A DNA stretch of 64,000 bases, from NCBI RefSeq assembly GCF_002305875.1, contig NZ_CP022098.1, positions 7,254,001-7,318,000 on the forward strand. The letters are read 5' to 3'. A model generated the notes under the pieces. It was not told the DNA's origin, did not search any database, and saw only the letters and a list, made by a program, of their open reading frames with translations. The DNA comes from Cystobacter fuscus (lineage in GTDB: Bacteria; Myxococcota; Myxococcia; Myxococcales; Myxococcaceae). Shown here one piece after another: positions 24,494 to 32,435 of the stretch. Numbering within the stretch: the first letter of the stretch is position 1; each line of letters starts with the position of its first letter. The position numbers and the translations under genes were made by a program.

Positions 24494-25069
24494 TCACGGC
24501 AGGTCATTGCAACTGCCTGGGACCTGCTCCTTGCGGAAGACCTCGATGCCATTCCACGTGCAGACAAAGCTCCGGCTGGGATTGTTCGCGGCGTTGAGGG
24601 CGCAGTTGTCCAGCGCGTACTGGCAGGGGATGTTGTTGGTCGTGATGAAGTTGTGAGAACCGCAGATGTAGCCCCGGTACGTGCCGGTTCCCGAGGAGAC
24701 CTGACAGACGAGCGGATTGCAGGCCCCGGCGGCCACCTCCTTGCGGTAGACGAGCCGATCGTTCCACGTACAGTAGAAGCTCGTCCCGGGATTGGCCTCG
24801 GCCTTGCGCGTGCATTTACGGAGCGCCGCCTGACAGGAGACGCTCTCGGTGGTGATGAAGTGGAACGAGGTGCCGCACGTATAGCCCTTGTAGGTGCCCG
24901 GACCCGTGGCGCCCGCGCAGGGATCCGCGAGCGCGGGCTGCTCGGGAATCAAAGCCTCTCCCAGCCTCGCGCCGCTCATTCCCTGGTTGTCCAACGGCGC
25001 CTCGGAGTGACAGCCCCCCAGGAGGGCGGCCAATGACAAAACGACGGCGGCGCGATGCGGTGTCGGCAT
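24494..25069 (-). CDS. Cysteine-rich lipoprotein with two repeats
   Basis: 191 residues from ATG 25069 with GGAG five bases upstream. The signal MPTPHRAAVVLSLAALLGGC ends in lipobox LLGGC. Two ~65-residue repeats follow, each GTYKGYTCG-hFITTESVSCQAALRKC...NPGTSFYCTWND-RLVYRKE...GAC, with about five conserved cysteines per repeat. The repeat looks like a small disulfide-bonded domain. I do not know the family. Two lipoproteins of unrelated fold sit next to each other here in the same orientation, 67 bp apart, so they may be co-expressed. Confidence 0.78.
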   Translation of the reverse strand: MPTPHRAAVVLSLAALLGGCHSEAPLDNQGMSGARLGEALIPEQPALADPCAGATGPGTYKGYTCGTSFHFITTESVSCQAALRKCTRKAEANPGTSFYCTWNDRLVYRKEVAAGACNPLVCQVSSGTGTYRGYICGSHNFITTNNIPCQYALDNCALNAANNPSRSFVCTWNGIEVFRKEQVPGSCNDLP

Positions 25070-25193
25070 GGGTTGTCTCCTGGTACAAGCGAATGAATAG
25101 CACCAGGCCCCGCGTACACCCCTCTGTCCCGGAGTGCCTGCCGTCGTTGGTTTTGAGTCATTCACGCGCGGAACGGCCCGCGCGGCGGGCGTC

Positions 25194-25478
25194 TCACCTC
25201 GCTGGCCGGCGCCTGTTACGAGGCCTCGCCCAATTCTTGTCCGCGATGGCCACCAGGATGAGCACGAAGGACAGCAGCCGGATGAGATACACCACGAGGA
25301 CGTGCTCGTTCTCGCCGTTCCTCAGCAACACCATCATCACCCGGTGCAACGCCATCATCCAGAAGGAGGCGGCGAAGAACCCGAAGAAGCGATCCCCCGT
25401 CTTCCTCCAGAAGCGGAGGAAGAACAGCCCCGCGACGAGGCACAGACCCGAGGTCATGCCAGAGAGGAAGTCGTTCAT
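25194..25478 (-). CDS. DUF5985-like small membrane protein
   Basis: 94 residues, three hydrophobic spans. The motif GLFFLRFWRKTGDRFFGFFA, followed by ASFWMMALHRVMM and YLIRLLSFVLILVAIADKN, is characteristic of DUF5985 proteins. These are of unknown function and usually occur in pairs. The ATG overlaps the stop of the preceding paralogue (ATGA). It is the last gene of a three-gene operon. Confidence 0.85.
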   Translation of the reverse strand: MNDFLSGMTSGLCLVAGLFFLRFWRKTGDRFFGFFAASFWMMALHRVMMVLLRNGENEHVLVVYLIRLLSFVLILVAIADKNWARPRNRRRPAR

Positions 25479-25732
25479 TCGGAATCCCACACGAGGCCAT
25501 ACACCAGGAGCGCGAGCGCCAGGAACCCGGACAGGTTGCGGAACAACAGCAGATCCCCGCCGGGGAGGATCAGCTTGTCCAACACCAGCAACGCGTTGTT
25601 CACCGCCAGCCCGACGAAGCACAGGCTGCTCCACAACAGCAGGCGCACCCGGTTGCGGGCATAGCCCCGCAGGAGCAGCACCGCGCAGGCCAGGCTCGTC
25701 ACCGCGCACAGAAGGAAGACCGCGTCAGCCAT
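25475..25732 (-). CDS. DUF5985-like small membrane protein (paralogue)
   Basis: 85 residues from ATG 25732, six to seven bases after GGGGG. An ATG two codons upstream (25738) is also possible. Three hydrophobic spans: ADAVFLLCAVTSLACAVLLL, LLLWSSLCFVGLAVNNALLV and NLSGFLALALLVYGLVW. It shares the layout of the next gene (a second DUF5985-like protein) but is more diverged. It overlaps the upstream gene by 8 bp and the downstream gene by 4 bp, so all three are translationally coupled. A heteromeric membrane complex is a reasonable inference. Confidence 0.82.
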   Translation of the reverse strand: MADAVFLLCAVTSLACAVLLLRGYARNRVRLLLWSSLCFVGLAVNNALLVLDKLILPGGDLLLFRNLSGFLALALLVYGLVWDSE

Positions 25733-26126
25733 TGTCATCCCCCTTCTTCCGCAGCCGGAAGGCGTCGGCGAAGGTTCGAATCTTGTCGACCGGTTTGGAG
25801 AAGATGAGGTTGATGACGGTCACCCGGCGCGTGGGATACGCCGTGGCCAGCCCGCGCACCGCCGCATCCAGCGCGGCACTCGCCGGACCGTAACGGTACC
25901 CGGGCTCGCTCCCGTCGGCCCGGGCCAGAAACCCGTCGTAGGTCAGGTCCTCCAGCCGTTCACCCGCGGAGATCGGGGAGATCCGCAGCTCGCGAGCCAC
26001 CGACTCCGCGTTCCAACTCCTGTCCGGGTGCTGCAACAACAGCAGGAGAATCTCCAGTTGCTCCACGGAGTCGATGTTCTCGGCGATGAGCCGCTGGACA
26101 TCCTCGGGAAGATCGCCAGCCCCCAA
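25725..26126 (-). CDS. Winged-helix-like small regulator or adaptor
   Basis: 133 residues from a TTG at 26126; a GGGTGGG motif lies upstream. Residues ~20-70 (DSVEQLEILLLLLQHPDRSW, NAESVARELRISPISAGERL, LTYDGFLARAD) fit a winged helix: helix, helix-turn-helix with recognition helix around SPISAGERLEDL, then a wing. The C-terminus is basic (RKKGDDNG) after a KPVDKIRTFADAFRLRK helix. First gene of the DUF5985 operon. It may regulate it or be a cytoplasmic partner. No DNA-binding site was identified. Confidence 0.72.
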   Translation of the reverse strand: MGAGDLPEDVQRLIAENIDSVEQLEILLLLLQHPDRSWNAESVARELRISPISAGERLEDLTYDGFLARADGSEPGYRYGPASAALDAAVRGLATAYPTRRVTVINLIFSKPVDKIRTFADAFRLRKKGDDNG

Positions 26127-26186
26127 AAGTCATCCCACCCTTTCTCCCCACGAGCCTGGAGCGAAGGCGCATTCCACTCCCTCCAC

Positions 26187-27194
26187 TCAGCCCCGGGGCA
26201 GGACCACGCTGAACGTCGTGCCCTCGCTGCCCGTGGACTCCACCGACAGCCCCCCTCCATGCAGCCGCGCCAGCTCCGAGGCGATATACAGCCCCAGTCT
26301 TCCCGTCGAGCCCTGGGCCCGGAAGGGCTCGAAGAGCCGCTGCCGCTCCTCGTCCGTCAGCTCCGGCCCTTGATCCCTCACCCGCATCGTCACCATCGAG
26401 GGCGTGGACTCCACCTCCACCCGGACCTCGCCCCCATGCCGTCCCGCCTGCTCCAGCAGCGCGTCCAGCATGCGCTGCACGCGCTCCGGATCGAAGCGCA
26501 GCTCCACCGGCTCGCCCGGCACCTGCACGTTCCAAAGCACCCCGGGCTGGCGCTGGCGCGAGGTCTCCCACGCCTGACGCAACCGGGCACCCAGGTCCGC
26601 CATCACCGGCCGCAGCGTCACCGCGTGCGCCACCAGGTGCGCCGCTTCCTGGAAGTCGCGCGTCAGGCCCTCCAGCGTCCGCAGGTGCTCGCCGAGCCGT
26701 TGCAGCGCGCCGCCGTCCGCCCGGCCCTGCTCGCGCAGCCGCTCCAGCTCGGAGCGCGCCGAGGACATCGGCCGCGCGAAGCCCTCGGCCACCCAATCCC
26801 CCAGCCGCTCCACCGCGGACGTGCCCTCCAACGGCTTGGGCTTGGGCGCATGAGCCAGCGCCTTGCGCACCAGCCCCTCGAAGTCCGTGATCTCGAAGGG
26901 CTTGTGGAGGAAGGCGTAGGCCTCGGGCGCGCCGTGGGGCAGCACCGCGCTCAACAGGATGATGGGCACCCGGCCCAGCAACTCGTCGCCGCGCATCCGT
27001 CGGCACAGATCCAGGCCGCTCAGGCGCGGCATCATGTGGTCCGTCACCACCAGTTGGGGCCGGCGCGCGCGCGCGAGGCTCCAGGCCTCCTCGCCATCAC
27101 GCGCCTGGATCACATCGTGACCCAGGTCCTCGACCACCTGACTGAGAACCTCGAGCACCGCGGGCTCATCGTCCACCACCAGGACGAGACTCAT
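26187..27194 (-). CDS. Receiver-HATPase hybrid signalling protein
   Basis: 335 residues. A CheY-like receiver at ~1-115 has phosphoacceptor Asp in LVVTDHMMPRLSG, the acidic pair VDDEPA and Lys in FLHKPFE. Residues ~120-330 look like a histidine-kinase core with a HATPase_c domain: the G1 box is weak (VRDQGPELTDEE), the F box is LFEPFRAQG and the G2 box is TGRLGLYIASELARLHGGGL. No canonical H box (His-Glu/Asp followed by Pro) is visible in the expected helix (LRTLEGLTRDFQEAAHLVAH), so phosphotransfer may be absent or non-standard. Cytoplasmic. Divergent from the HtrA gene by 138 bp. Confidence 0.85.
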   Translation of the reverse strand: MSLVLVVDDEPAVLEVLSQVVEDLGHDVIQARDGEEAWSLARARRPQLVVTDHMMPRLSGLDLCRRMRGDELLGRVPIILLSAVLPHGAPEAYAFLHKPFEITDFEGLVRKALAHAPKPKPLEGTSAVERLGDWVAEGFARPMSSARSELERLREQGRADGGALQRLGEHLRTLEGLTRDFQEAAHLVAHAVTLRPVMADLGARLRQAWETSRQRQPGVLWNVQVPGEPVELRFDPERVQRMLDALLEQAGRHGGEVRVEVESTPSMVTMRVRDQGPELTDEERQRLFEPFRAQGSTGRLGLYIASELARLHGGGLSVESTGSEGTTFSVVLPRG

Positions 27195-27332
27195 AGGCCC
27201 CCCATCCAGTCAGGCGCCCCCCCCACCCGTCCAGCCCCGTTTTGGGGAATGCCGCTATCATTGCGGAGTTCCCGACATTCAACGGGCGGCCCGCCTCCCG
27301 CGGGCGTCCGTGCAACAGAGGAGACCAAGGAC

Positions 27333-28652
27333 GTGAAGACGACCCAAGCAGTGCGCAGGGGCCTGGGGATGCTCGCGGTGCTGGCGGTGGTGGGAGGCGA
27401 GGCCCGGGCGGATCTGGCCCGGCGGCGCAACGAGGTGGTGGAGGTGGTGCAGAAGGTGTCCCCCGCCGTCGTCTTCATCGGGACCGAGCAGGAGGCGGAG
27501 TCCCCGTTCCGCGGACGGCGCTCCATCATGGAGGAGTTCTTCGGCGCGCCGCCGCAGGCCCAGCGCACCCAGGGGCTGGGCAGCGGGGTGCTCGTGGACC
27601 CCAGCGGCGTCATCATCACCAACGATCATGTCATCCGGGGCGCCTCCGCCATCCACGTGGTGCTGGCCGACGGGCGTGAGCTGGAGGCCGAGGTGGTGGG
27701 CAGCGACGCCAACAATGATCTGGCCGTGCTCAAGGTGAACTCCAAGCAGCCCCTGCCCGCGGCGAAGCTGGGCACCAGCGCGGATCTGATGATCGGCGAG
27801 ACGGTGGTGGCCATCGGCAGCCCCTTCGGGTTGAGCAAGACGGTGACGTCGGGCGTGGTGAGCGCCACCGGCCGCACCTTCAAGGCGGACGGGCGCACCT
27901 ACAACGACTTCATCCAGACGGACGCGGCCATCAACCCGGGCAACTCGGGCGGGCCACTGCTCAACGTGGACGGCGACGTCATCGGCATCAACACGGCCAT
28001 CTTCGCGAGCGCCCAGGGCATCGGCTTCGCCATCCCCGCGGACAAGGTGCGCCGCATCATGGACGAGCTCACCCGCTTCGGAAAGGTGCGCCCCGCCTGG
28101 GTCGGCCTGGAGGTGGAGGGGCTGTCGCCGCGGCTGGCCCGGCAGCTCGGCTGGGATCGTACCTACGGCGTCGTCGCCCGGGAGGTGGAGCCGGGCAGCC
28201 CCGCCGAGCAGGCGGGCGTGCGCCGGGGCGATGTGCTCGCCGAGATGGGCGGCTCTCGCATCTCCGACGCCGAGGACTACGTCACCCGCGCCCGCGGCTA
28301 CCCCGCGCGCGCCGCCTTCCCCCTCGTCGTCTTCCGCGATGGCGAGTCGAAGACACTCCAGGTGACCCCCGTGGAGTTCCCTCCCCAGCTCGTGGAGGCG
28401 CTGGGATGGAACCGGCTGGGACTGCGGGTGAAGCCGGTGCGTGGCGCCATGGCGGTGCAGTCGGTGCGTCCCGGCTCGGCGGCGGACGAGGTGGGCCTGG
28501 AGCCGGGGGATCTCATCACGCGCATCAACAACCAGCCCACCACCGAGCCCGCGGCCTTCCAGGAAGCGCTCCTGTCGGCCCGGGGCAGCCGCAGCGTGTT
28601 GCTGCTCGTGCGGCGCGGACGTCACGGCTACCACGTCACCCTGCCTTTCTAG
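27333..28652 (+). CDS. HtrA/DegP-type serine endoprotease with two PDZ domains
   Basis: 439 residues from a GTG at 27333, with GAGGAG nine bases upstream. The open frame before it (26028-27332) is antisense to the receiver gene and spurious. A signal peptide (GLGMLAVLAVVGGEARA) precedes a trypsin-like domain with catalytic His99 (TNDHVIRG), Asp129 (NNDLAVLK) and Ser205 (NPGNSGGPLL). Two PDZ domains follow (~250-345 and ~355-439), each with a GxxxGDVLxxM / GLEPGDLITRIN core. Periplasmic quality-control protease/chaperone of normal length. The next gene starts 49 bp downstream on the same strand. Confidence 0.95.
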   Translation: MKTTQAVRRGLGMLAVLAVVGGEARADLARRRNEVVEVVQKVSPAVVFIGTEQEAESPFRGRRSIMEEFFGAPPQAQRTQGLGSGVLVDPSGVIITNDHVIRGASAIHVVLADGRELEAEVVGSDANNDLAVLKVNSKQPLPAAKLGTSADLMIGETVVAIGSPFGLSKTVTSGVVSATGRTFKADGRTYNDFIQTDAAINPGNSGGPLLNVDGDVIGINTAIFASAQGIGFAIPADKVRRIMDELTRFGKVRPAWVGLEVEGLSPRLARQLGWDRTYGVVAREVEPGSPAEQAGVRRGDVLAEMGGSRISDAEDYVTRARGYPARAAFPLVVFRDGESKTLQVTPVEFPPQLVEALGWNRLGLRVKPVRGAMAVQSVRPGSAADEVGLEPGDLITRINNQPTTEPAAFQEALLSARGSRSVLLLVRRGRHGYHVTLPF

Positions 28653-28701
28653 GCAGGGGCCCTAGCGAAGCCCGGGTCGGGACCTCTAGCATGGGGCTCC
28701 A

Positions 28702-30729
28702 ATGAATTCGGTTCGCTACCATTCCCTGGGACCTCTTCTCTCGGGAGAGGGTTCGCGGGCCTTCCTCGGGCTCGCGCTCGAGGAGGGCCGGGCGCCCCGG
28801 CCGGTGGTGCTCGTGTGGGCACCGCCCGACGTGGCTCGGGACGCGGAGCTGTCCGTGCAGCTCCAGCGCGAGACCCAGCGCGCCTCCGCGCTCGAGCACC
28901 CCAACATCCTGCGCGTGCACGGCCTGGCCCAGCTCGAGCCCGGCCTGGCCCGTATCACCGAGTTCGCCAACGGCGAGTCCCTGCGCCGGGTGCTGGAGGT
29001 GCGTCCGCGCATGCCCCCCGCCTTCGCCGCGCTCATTGCCTCGGACGTGGCCATGGGGCTGCACTACGCGCACCTGGCGGGCAACGACGATGGCACGCCG
29101 CTGGTGCACGGGGACGTGCGGCCGGAGACGGTGATGGTCTCCTTCAATGGCGTGTGCAAGGTGACGGGCTATGGCGCCCTGAGCGTCGCACCCCGTGAGC
29201 GCACGGGCCGGCGCGTGCGCAACCGCCGCAACTACAGCGCCCCCGAGCAGCTCAACGGCGGCCGGGGGGCGATGACCCCGAGCACCGACGTGTTCCTGCT
29301 GGGCCTGCTGCTGCACGAGTGCCTGTCGGGGCACATGCCCTTCCACGACGCGCCGGATGGGGATCAGGCCGTCCTCACCGCGCAACTGCCTCCCCTGCCG
29401 GCGGATGTGCCGCGCGCGCTCGCCGCGGTGGTGACGCGCGCCACCGCCAAGCGCGTCCACGAGCGCTACGCCAACGCGCTCGAGTTCCGCGAGGCCCTGC
29501 TGGCCGCCGTCGATGGCGTCATCCCCCCGGCCAGCGTCTTCGCCGAGTTCCTCTCCCAGCTCTTCCCGCCGGATCGCGATGCGCGGGCCACACGGCACCA
29601 GATGCTGGAGATGGGACTGGCGGAAGTGGGACGCCGCGCCTCGCCCGTGAGCGCGGGAGCGATGCTGGCCGTCACGGCCCCGCCACGGCGGCCCTCGGGT
29701 GCCACGGCGGCCCCGCCTCCTCCCACCGAGCCGGGGCCCGAGATCGACGTGAGCACCGACTTCGTGGACGTGCCCTTCGAGAACGAGGACGCGGACGCCG
29801 TGGACTCGGTGCTGGAGATCACCGGCCGGCATGCCCGTCCCGGAGTGGCGCGACCCCTGCCCCGCGAGGAGCCGGAGCCCACTCCCGCCCATCCGCGGCC
29901 CCTCCCTCCTCCCCCCGCTCCGAAGAAGAAGCAGGCCCCGGCGCCCGCGCCGCACAAGCCCCGCTCTCACCTGCCCCTGATCGCCGGCGCGCTGGCCATC
30001 GCGTCCGCCGTCGTGGCCACGGGAGGCTTCTTCGTGTGGAGCACGCGCGAGCGGGTGCCTCCCGCCGCGCCCAAGGCCTCCCCTGTCGCCACCGCCGCGC
30101 CCTCCGCGCAGCCGCAGGCCGAGCCCCCGCCAGAGGCGACGGCCCAGGCTCCGACGCCCGCCGAACCGGCCCAGGCACCGGGCGCGCCCTCGGACACGGT
30201 CCCGGCCGTGGCCACCGCGCCAGACACCGAGGCACCCGCGACCTCGGACTCCGAGGTGCTCACCGCGGGCACGCAGCCCTCGCCGCCCGCACCCGGGGAC
30301 TCGGGGGCACCCACGGCCGAGAGCGCTCCGGTGACCACCCGGCTCAAACTCTTCGTGCTGCCCGAGGTGGAGGTGTCGCTCGGGGGCAAGCCGCTGGGCC
30401 ATACGCCCCTGACCGTGCCGCTGCCGCCCGGTGAGCACACGCTGGAGTTGAGCATCCCCGCCAAGGGCGTACGCACCACGCGTACCCTCACCGTGAAACC
30501 CCAGGGCATGACAACCGAGCGCTTCCTGTTGGGCCGGGGCTCGGTGCAGGTGAACGCGCCTCCGGGCGCCGTCATCCTGCTCGACGGACACAAGGCGGGG
30601 CGCAAGCTGTCTCCGTGGGAGGGAGAACATCAGCTCGTCGTCACCTCCGGGGAGGGCCGCTGGGAGAAGACCTTCCGGCTGGAGCCCGACCAGCAGTTGA
30701 CCTTCGACGCGACGCCCACGACGCCGTGA
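28702..30729 (+). CDS. Serine/threonine kinase-like protein lacking key catalytic residues (pseudokinase) with C-terminal PEGA-like domain
   Basis: 675 residues. Residues 10-270 have the protein-kinase fold: LSGEGSRAFLG in place of the Gly loop, HGDVRPETVMV (Asp138) in place of HRDLKPENIL, and a normal APEQ/APE-like motif (YSAPEQLNGG). The VAIK lysine is missing (VVLVWAP) and the DFG motif is replaced by VTGYG, so neither the ATP-anchoring Lys nor the Mg-binding Asp is present. A Pro/Ala-rich linker, a membrane span (~430, LIAGALAIASAVVATGGFFV) and a PEGA-like tail (LFVLPEVEVSLGGKPLG, HTPLTVPLPPGEHTLEL, two copies) follow. Probably an inner-membrane signalling scaffold. Co-oriented with HtrA. 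Confidence 0.88.
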   Translation: MNSVRYHSLGPLLSGEGSRAFLGLALEEGRAPRPVVLVWAPPDVARDAELSVQLQRETQRASALEHPNILRVHGLAQLEPGLARITEFANGESLRRVLEVRPRMPPAFAALIASDVAMGLHYAHLAGNDDGTPLVHGDVRPETVMVSFNGVCKVTGYGALSVAPRERTGRRVRNRRNYSAPEQLNGGRGAMTPSTDVFLLGLLLHECLSGHMPFHDAPDGDQAVLTAQLPPLPADVPRALAAVVTRATAKRVHERYANALEFREALLAAVDGVIPPASVFAEFLSQLFPPDRDARATRHQMLEMGLAEVGRRASPVSAGAMLAVTAPPRRPSGATAAPPPPTEPGPEIDVSTDFVDVPFENEDADAVDSVLEITGRHARPGVARPLPREEPEPTPAHPRPLPPPPAPKKKQAPAPAPHKPRSHLPLIAGALAIASAVVATGGFFVWSTRERVPPAAPKASPVATAAPSAQPQAEPPPEATAQAPTPAEPAQAPGAPSDTVPAVATAPDTEAPATSDSEVLTAGTQPSPPAPGDSGAPTAESAPVTTRLKLFVLPEVEVSLGGKPLGHTPLTVPLPPGEHTLELSIPAKGVRTTRTLTVKPQGMTTERFLLGRGSVQVNAPPGAVILLDGHKAGRKLSPWEGEHQLVVTSGEGRWEKTFRLEPDQQLTFDATPTTP

Positions 30730-30767
30730 CACGCCGAGGCATGGACGGTGGAACTGGAAGATTCCGC

Positions 30768-30802
30768 CCTGTTTGACAGCAAACAGGCTGCTCCTCTATA
30801 GG
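30768..30802 (+). promoter_or_regulatory. Sigma-70-type promoter with -35 inside an inverted repeat
   Basis: TTGACA (30773-30778, perfect consensus) and TATAGG (30797-30802) are 18 bases apart. The -35 overlaps the perfect inverted repeat CCTGTTTG-ACAG-CAAACAGG (30768-30787). The Shine-Dalgarno sequence GAGGGGG and the ATG at 30831 follow. The repeat could be an operator for a repressor blocking the -35, or the terminator of the upstream gene. Confidence 0.6.
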
Positions 30803-30830
30803 TTCGAGCACCCAAGAGGGGGTAGAGACC

Positions 30831-31775
30831 ATGCGGATGTGGAAGCTCGGCGCGTATGTGCTGGCGCTGATGGCAGTGGCTTGTGGTGGAGCAACGGAAA
30901 CCGAAACACAGACGCCGGAGACGGAGGGCGCGTTGACGCTCCCCCTGACGGCGACGAGCGCGGATGGCAAGGTTTTCAAGCTGGTGGGCGCGGCGTTCGA
31001 AATCATGGGCCCCCAGAACGTTCTCGTCACGGACACGTCGGCGGATACCGTGAGCGTGCCGCTCGCCATCGGTGCCTATTCCATCCGGCTGCACAGCGGG
31101 TGGCAGTTGGAGCGCGCGAATGAGCCGGGCCAGCGGGTGCAGGCGGAGTTGATCTCACCCAACCCCTTGTCGTTCTCCATCGAGAAGGGAGCGACCTCCA
31201 AGGTGCGTTTCCTGTTCAAGCTGCAGGGCGAGGGAAGCGCGGACGTGGGCATCCACGTGGACAGCGGAGGCTTCATCTCGGGCGAGATCGAGTTCCAGGG
31301 CGCCTCCTCGGATCCTCGGGATGGCCCCCTGTTCGAGCCGCTGGTGGGACAGACGGTGCCCTTCACCCTCAGCTTCGAGTCCTCCACGATCAGCAAGTCG
31401 ACCGATGGCGTCGTGCGCCGGCTGCACGTGACCACGGGCCCCGTCACCTTGCAGTTCGGAGGAGTGCCTTCCGAGGCCCTGACCAGCCGCGTCGCTCCGG
31501 CCTTGAATGGCACGACGGCCGAGTTCATCCTGGAGGCCACGCCCTATGGAAGGGTTCGCTTCCTGGGCCTTCGCCTCGGGATGGGTGCCAATGGCACTCC
31601 GGATCGCCAGTTCGTCTTCAACCTGCGCGAGCAGGATCTCCTCGAGTCCGTGCTCGACAACGAGGGCTATCCCGCCGCGAAGCCCTTCCAGGTGAACTCG
31701 ATCGTCTCCATCCAGACGACCTCTTCGAGCAGCCGGGTGGATGGCCAGGGATTGTTCCGCATCACGCCGTACTGA
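30831..31775 (+). CDS. Lipoprotein of unknown function
   Basis: 314 residues. The signal MRMWKLGAYVLALMAVACGG has lipobox MAVAC, followed by a Thr/Glu linker. The mature part is mostly beta-structure: FKLVGAAFEIMGPQNVLVTD, YSIRLHSGWQLERANEPGQR, VRFLFKLQGEGSADVGIHVD, FTLSFESSTISKSTDGVVRR. It ends NSIVSIQTTSSSSRVDGQG. No catalytic motif was recognised. The style matches myxobacterial outer-membrane lipoproteins with carbohydrate- or protein-binding beta-domains. It has its own strong promoter (30773-30802) and its stop is followed by stem-loops, so it is monocistronic. Confidence 0.8.
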   Translation: MRMWKLGAYVLALMAVACGGATETETQTPETEGALTLPLTATSADGKVFKLVGAAFEIMGPQNVLVTDTSADTVSVPLAIGAYSIRLHSGWQLERANEPGQRVQAELISPNPLSFSIEKGATSKVRFLFKLQGEGSADVGIHVDSGGFISGEIEFQGASSDPRDGPLFEPLVGQTVPFTLSFESSTISKSTDGVVRRLHVTTGPVTLQFGGVPSEALTSRVAPALNGTTAEFILEATPYGRVRFLGLRLGMGANGTPDRQFVFNLREQDLLESVLDNEGYPAAKPFQVNSIVSIQTTSSSSRVDGQGLFRITPY

Positions 31776-31784
31776 TGGGTGAAG

Positions 31785-31840
31785 TGTCCACGAAGTTCTT
31801 GGACATGGTCACGAGGGGGAGGCACGAACTCCCCACTCGT
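31785..31840. terminator. Stem-loops between convergent genes
   Basis: TGTCCA (31785-31790) pairs with TGGACA (31800-31805). Then ACGAGGGGGA (31811-31820) pairs with TCCCCACTCGT (31830-31840) with one bulged A and a 9-nt loop. The second is a strong candidate bidirectional terminator for the lipoprotein and the convergent gene at 31889. Confidence 0.6.
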
Positions 31841-31888
31841 CAGCCGGCGCACTGCACACCATGCGCTCCCGCCTGGGGGAGGTGAAAC

Positions 31889-32359
31889 TCAGACTTCCTC
31901 GTCTGGCAGGAGTGTGCACAGTAGCGCATCGTCGGGACCAAGCGGGCGCCAGCCAGGCGGCGGCGGCTTGGCGCGGAGTGTTTCCCTCGCCTGCCTGACA
32001 CGCTCCTCATGGGTTTTTGGGGCGAAGGCAGCCCACGAGCCGAGCGCCATGGCGACCTTGAAACGGTTGGCATCATCCACAACGGTTGGCCAGCCGTCAG
32101 GGAGACACTCGGAAAGCTCGCGGACGAGCACATCGCGCACGAATCGTGTGACCTGGTGACTCCGCTCCGCCTCGGCGAGCAGTTCGCTCAACACCTGCAC
32201 GCCTGCGACGTCTTCCTCGCCCAGCTCATCTGCCAGTGCCAACACCGGTACGGCGGGGCGGGCGTTCGCAAAGGCGGTGAGCGAATCGAAACCCATTTCA
32301 CGGACCCTTTCATACAAACGGGTCTTCCAATTACCTCGCCAGGCACGCCCGCCGCTCAT
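31889..32359 (-). CDS. Hypothetical cytoplasmic protein (myxobacterial family)
   Basis: 156 residues from ATG 32359. It begins GNWKTRLYERVREMGFDSLT, then AFANARPAVPVLALADELGE, a helical section QVLSELLAEAERSHQVTRFV, LVRELSECLPDGWPTV, and ends GWRPLGPDDALLCTLLPDEEV. It is mostly helical, with no signal or known catalytic motif. I have the impression of a family widespread in myxobacteria, but cannot name a function. It lies just downstream of and convergent with the lipoprotein gene. The upstream flank (32360-32435) is only 76 bp and then the PilB-N-domain gene ends, so it may form a unit with that gene. Confidence 0.7.
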   Translation of the reverse strand: MSGGRAWRGNWKTRLYERVREMGFDSLTAFANARPAVPVLALADELGEEDVAGVQVLSELLAEAERSHQVTRFVRDVLVRELSECLPDGWPTVVDDANRFKVAMALGSWAAFAPKTHEERVRQARETLRAKPPPPGWRPLGPDDALLCTLLPDEEV

Positions 32360-32435
32360 TGCCCTCTCAAGAAAGCCAACGTGCCTTGTTCACACCCAGG
32401 CCCACGAAAGCACAGGTTCCCCCCCTACTCGCGCC

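Noticed and set aside
26028-27332. Upstream part of the HtrA open frame as extra coding sequence
   Set aside because: Antisense to the receiver-ATPase gene. A GTG with ribosome site and signal peptide at 27333 is the real start.
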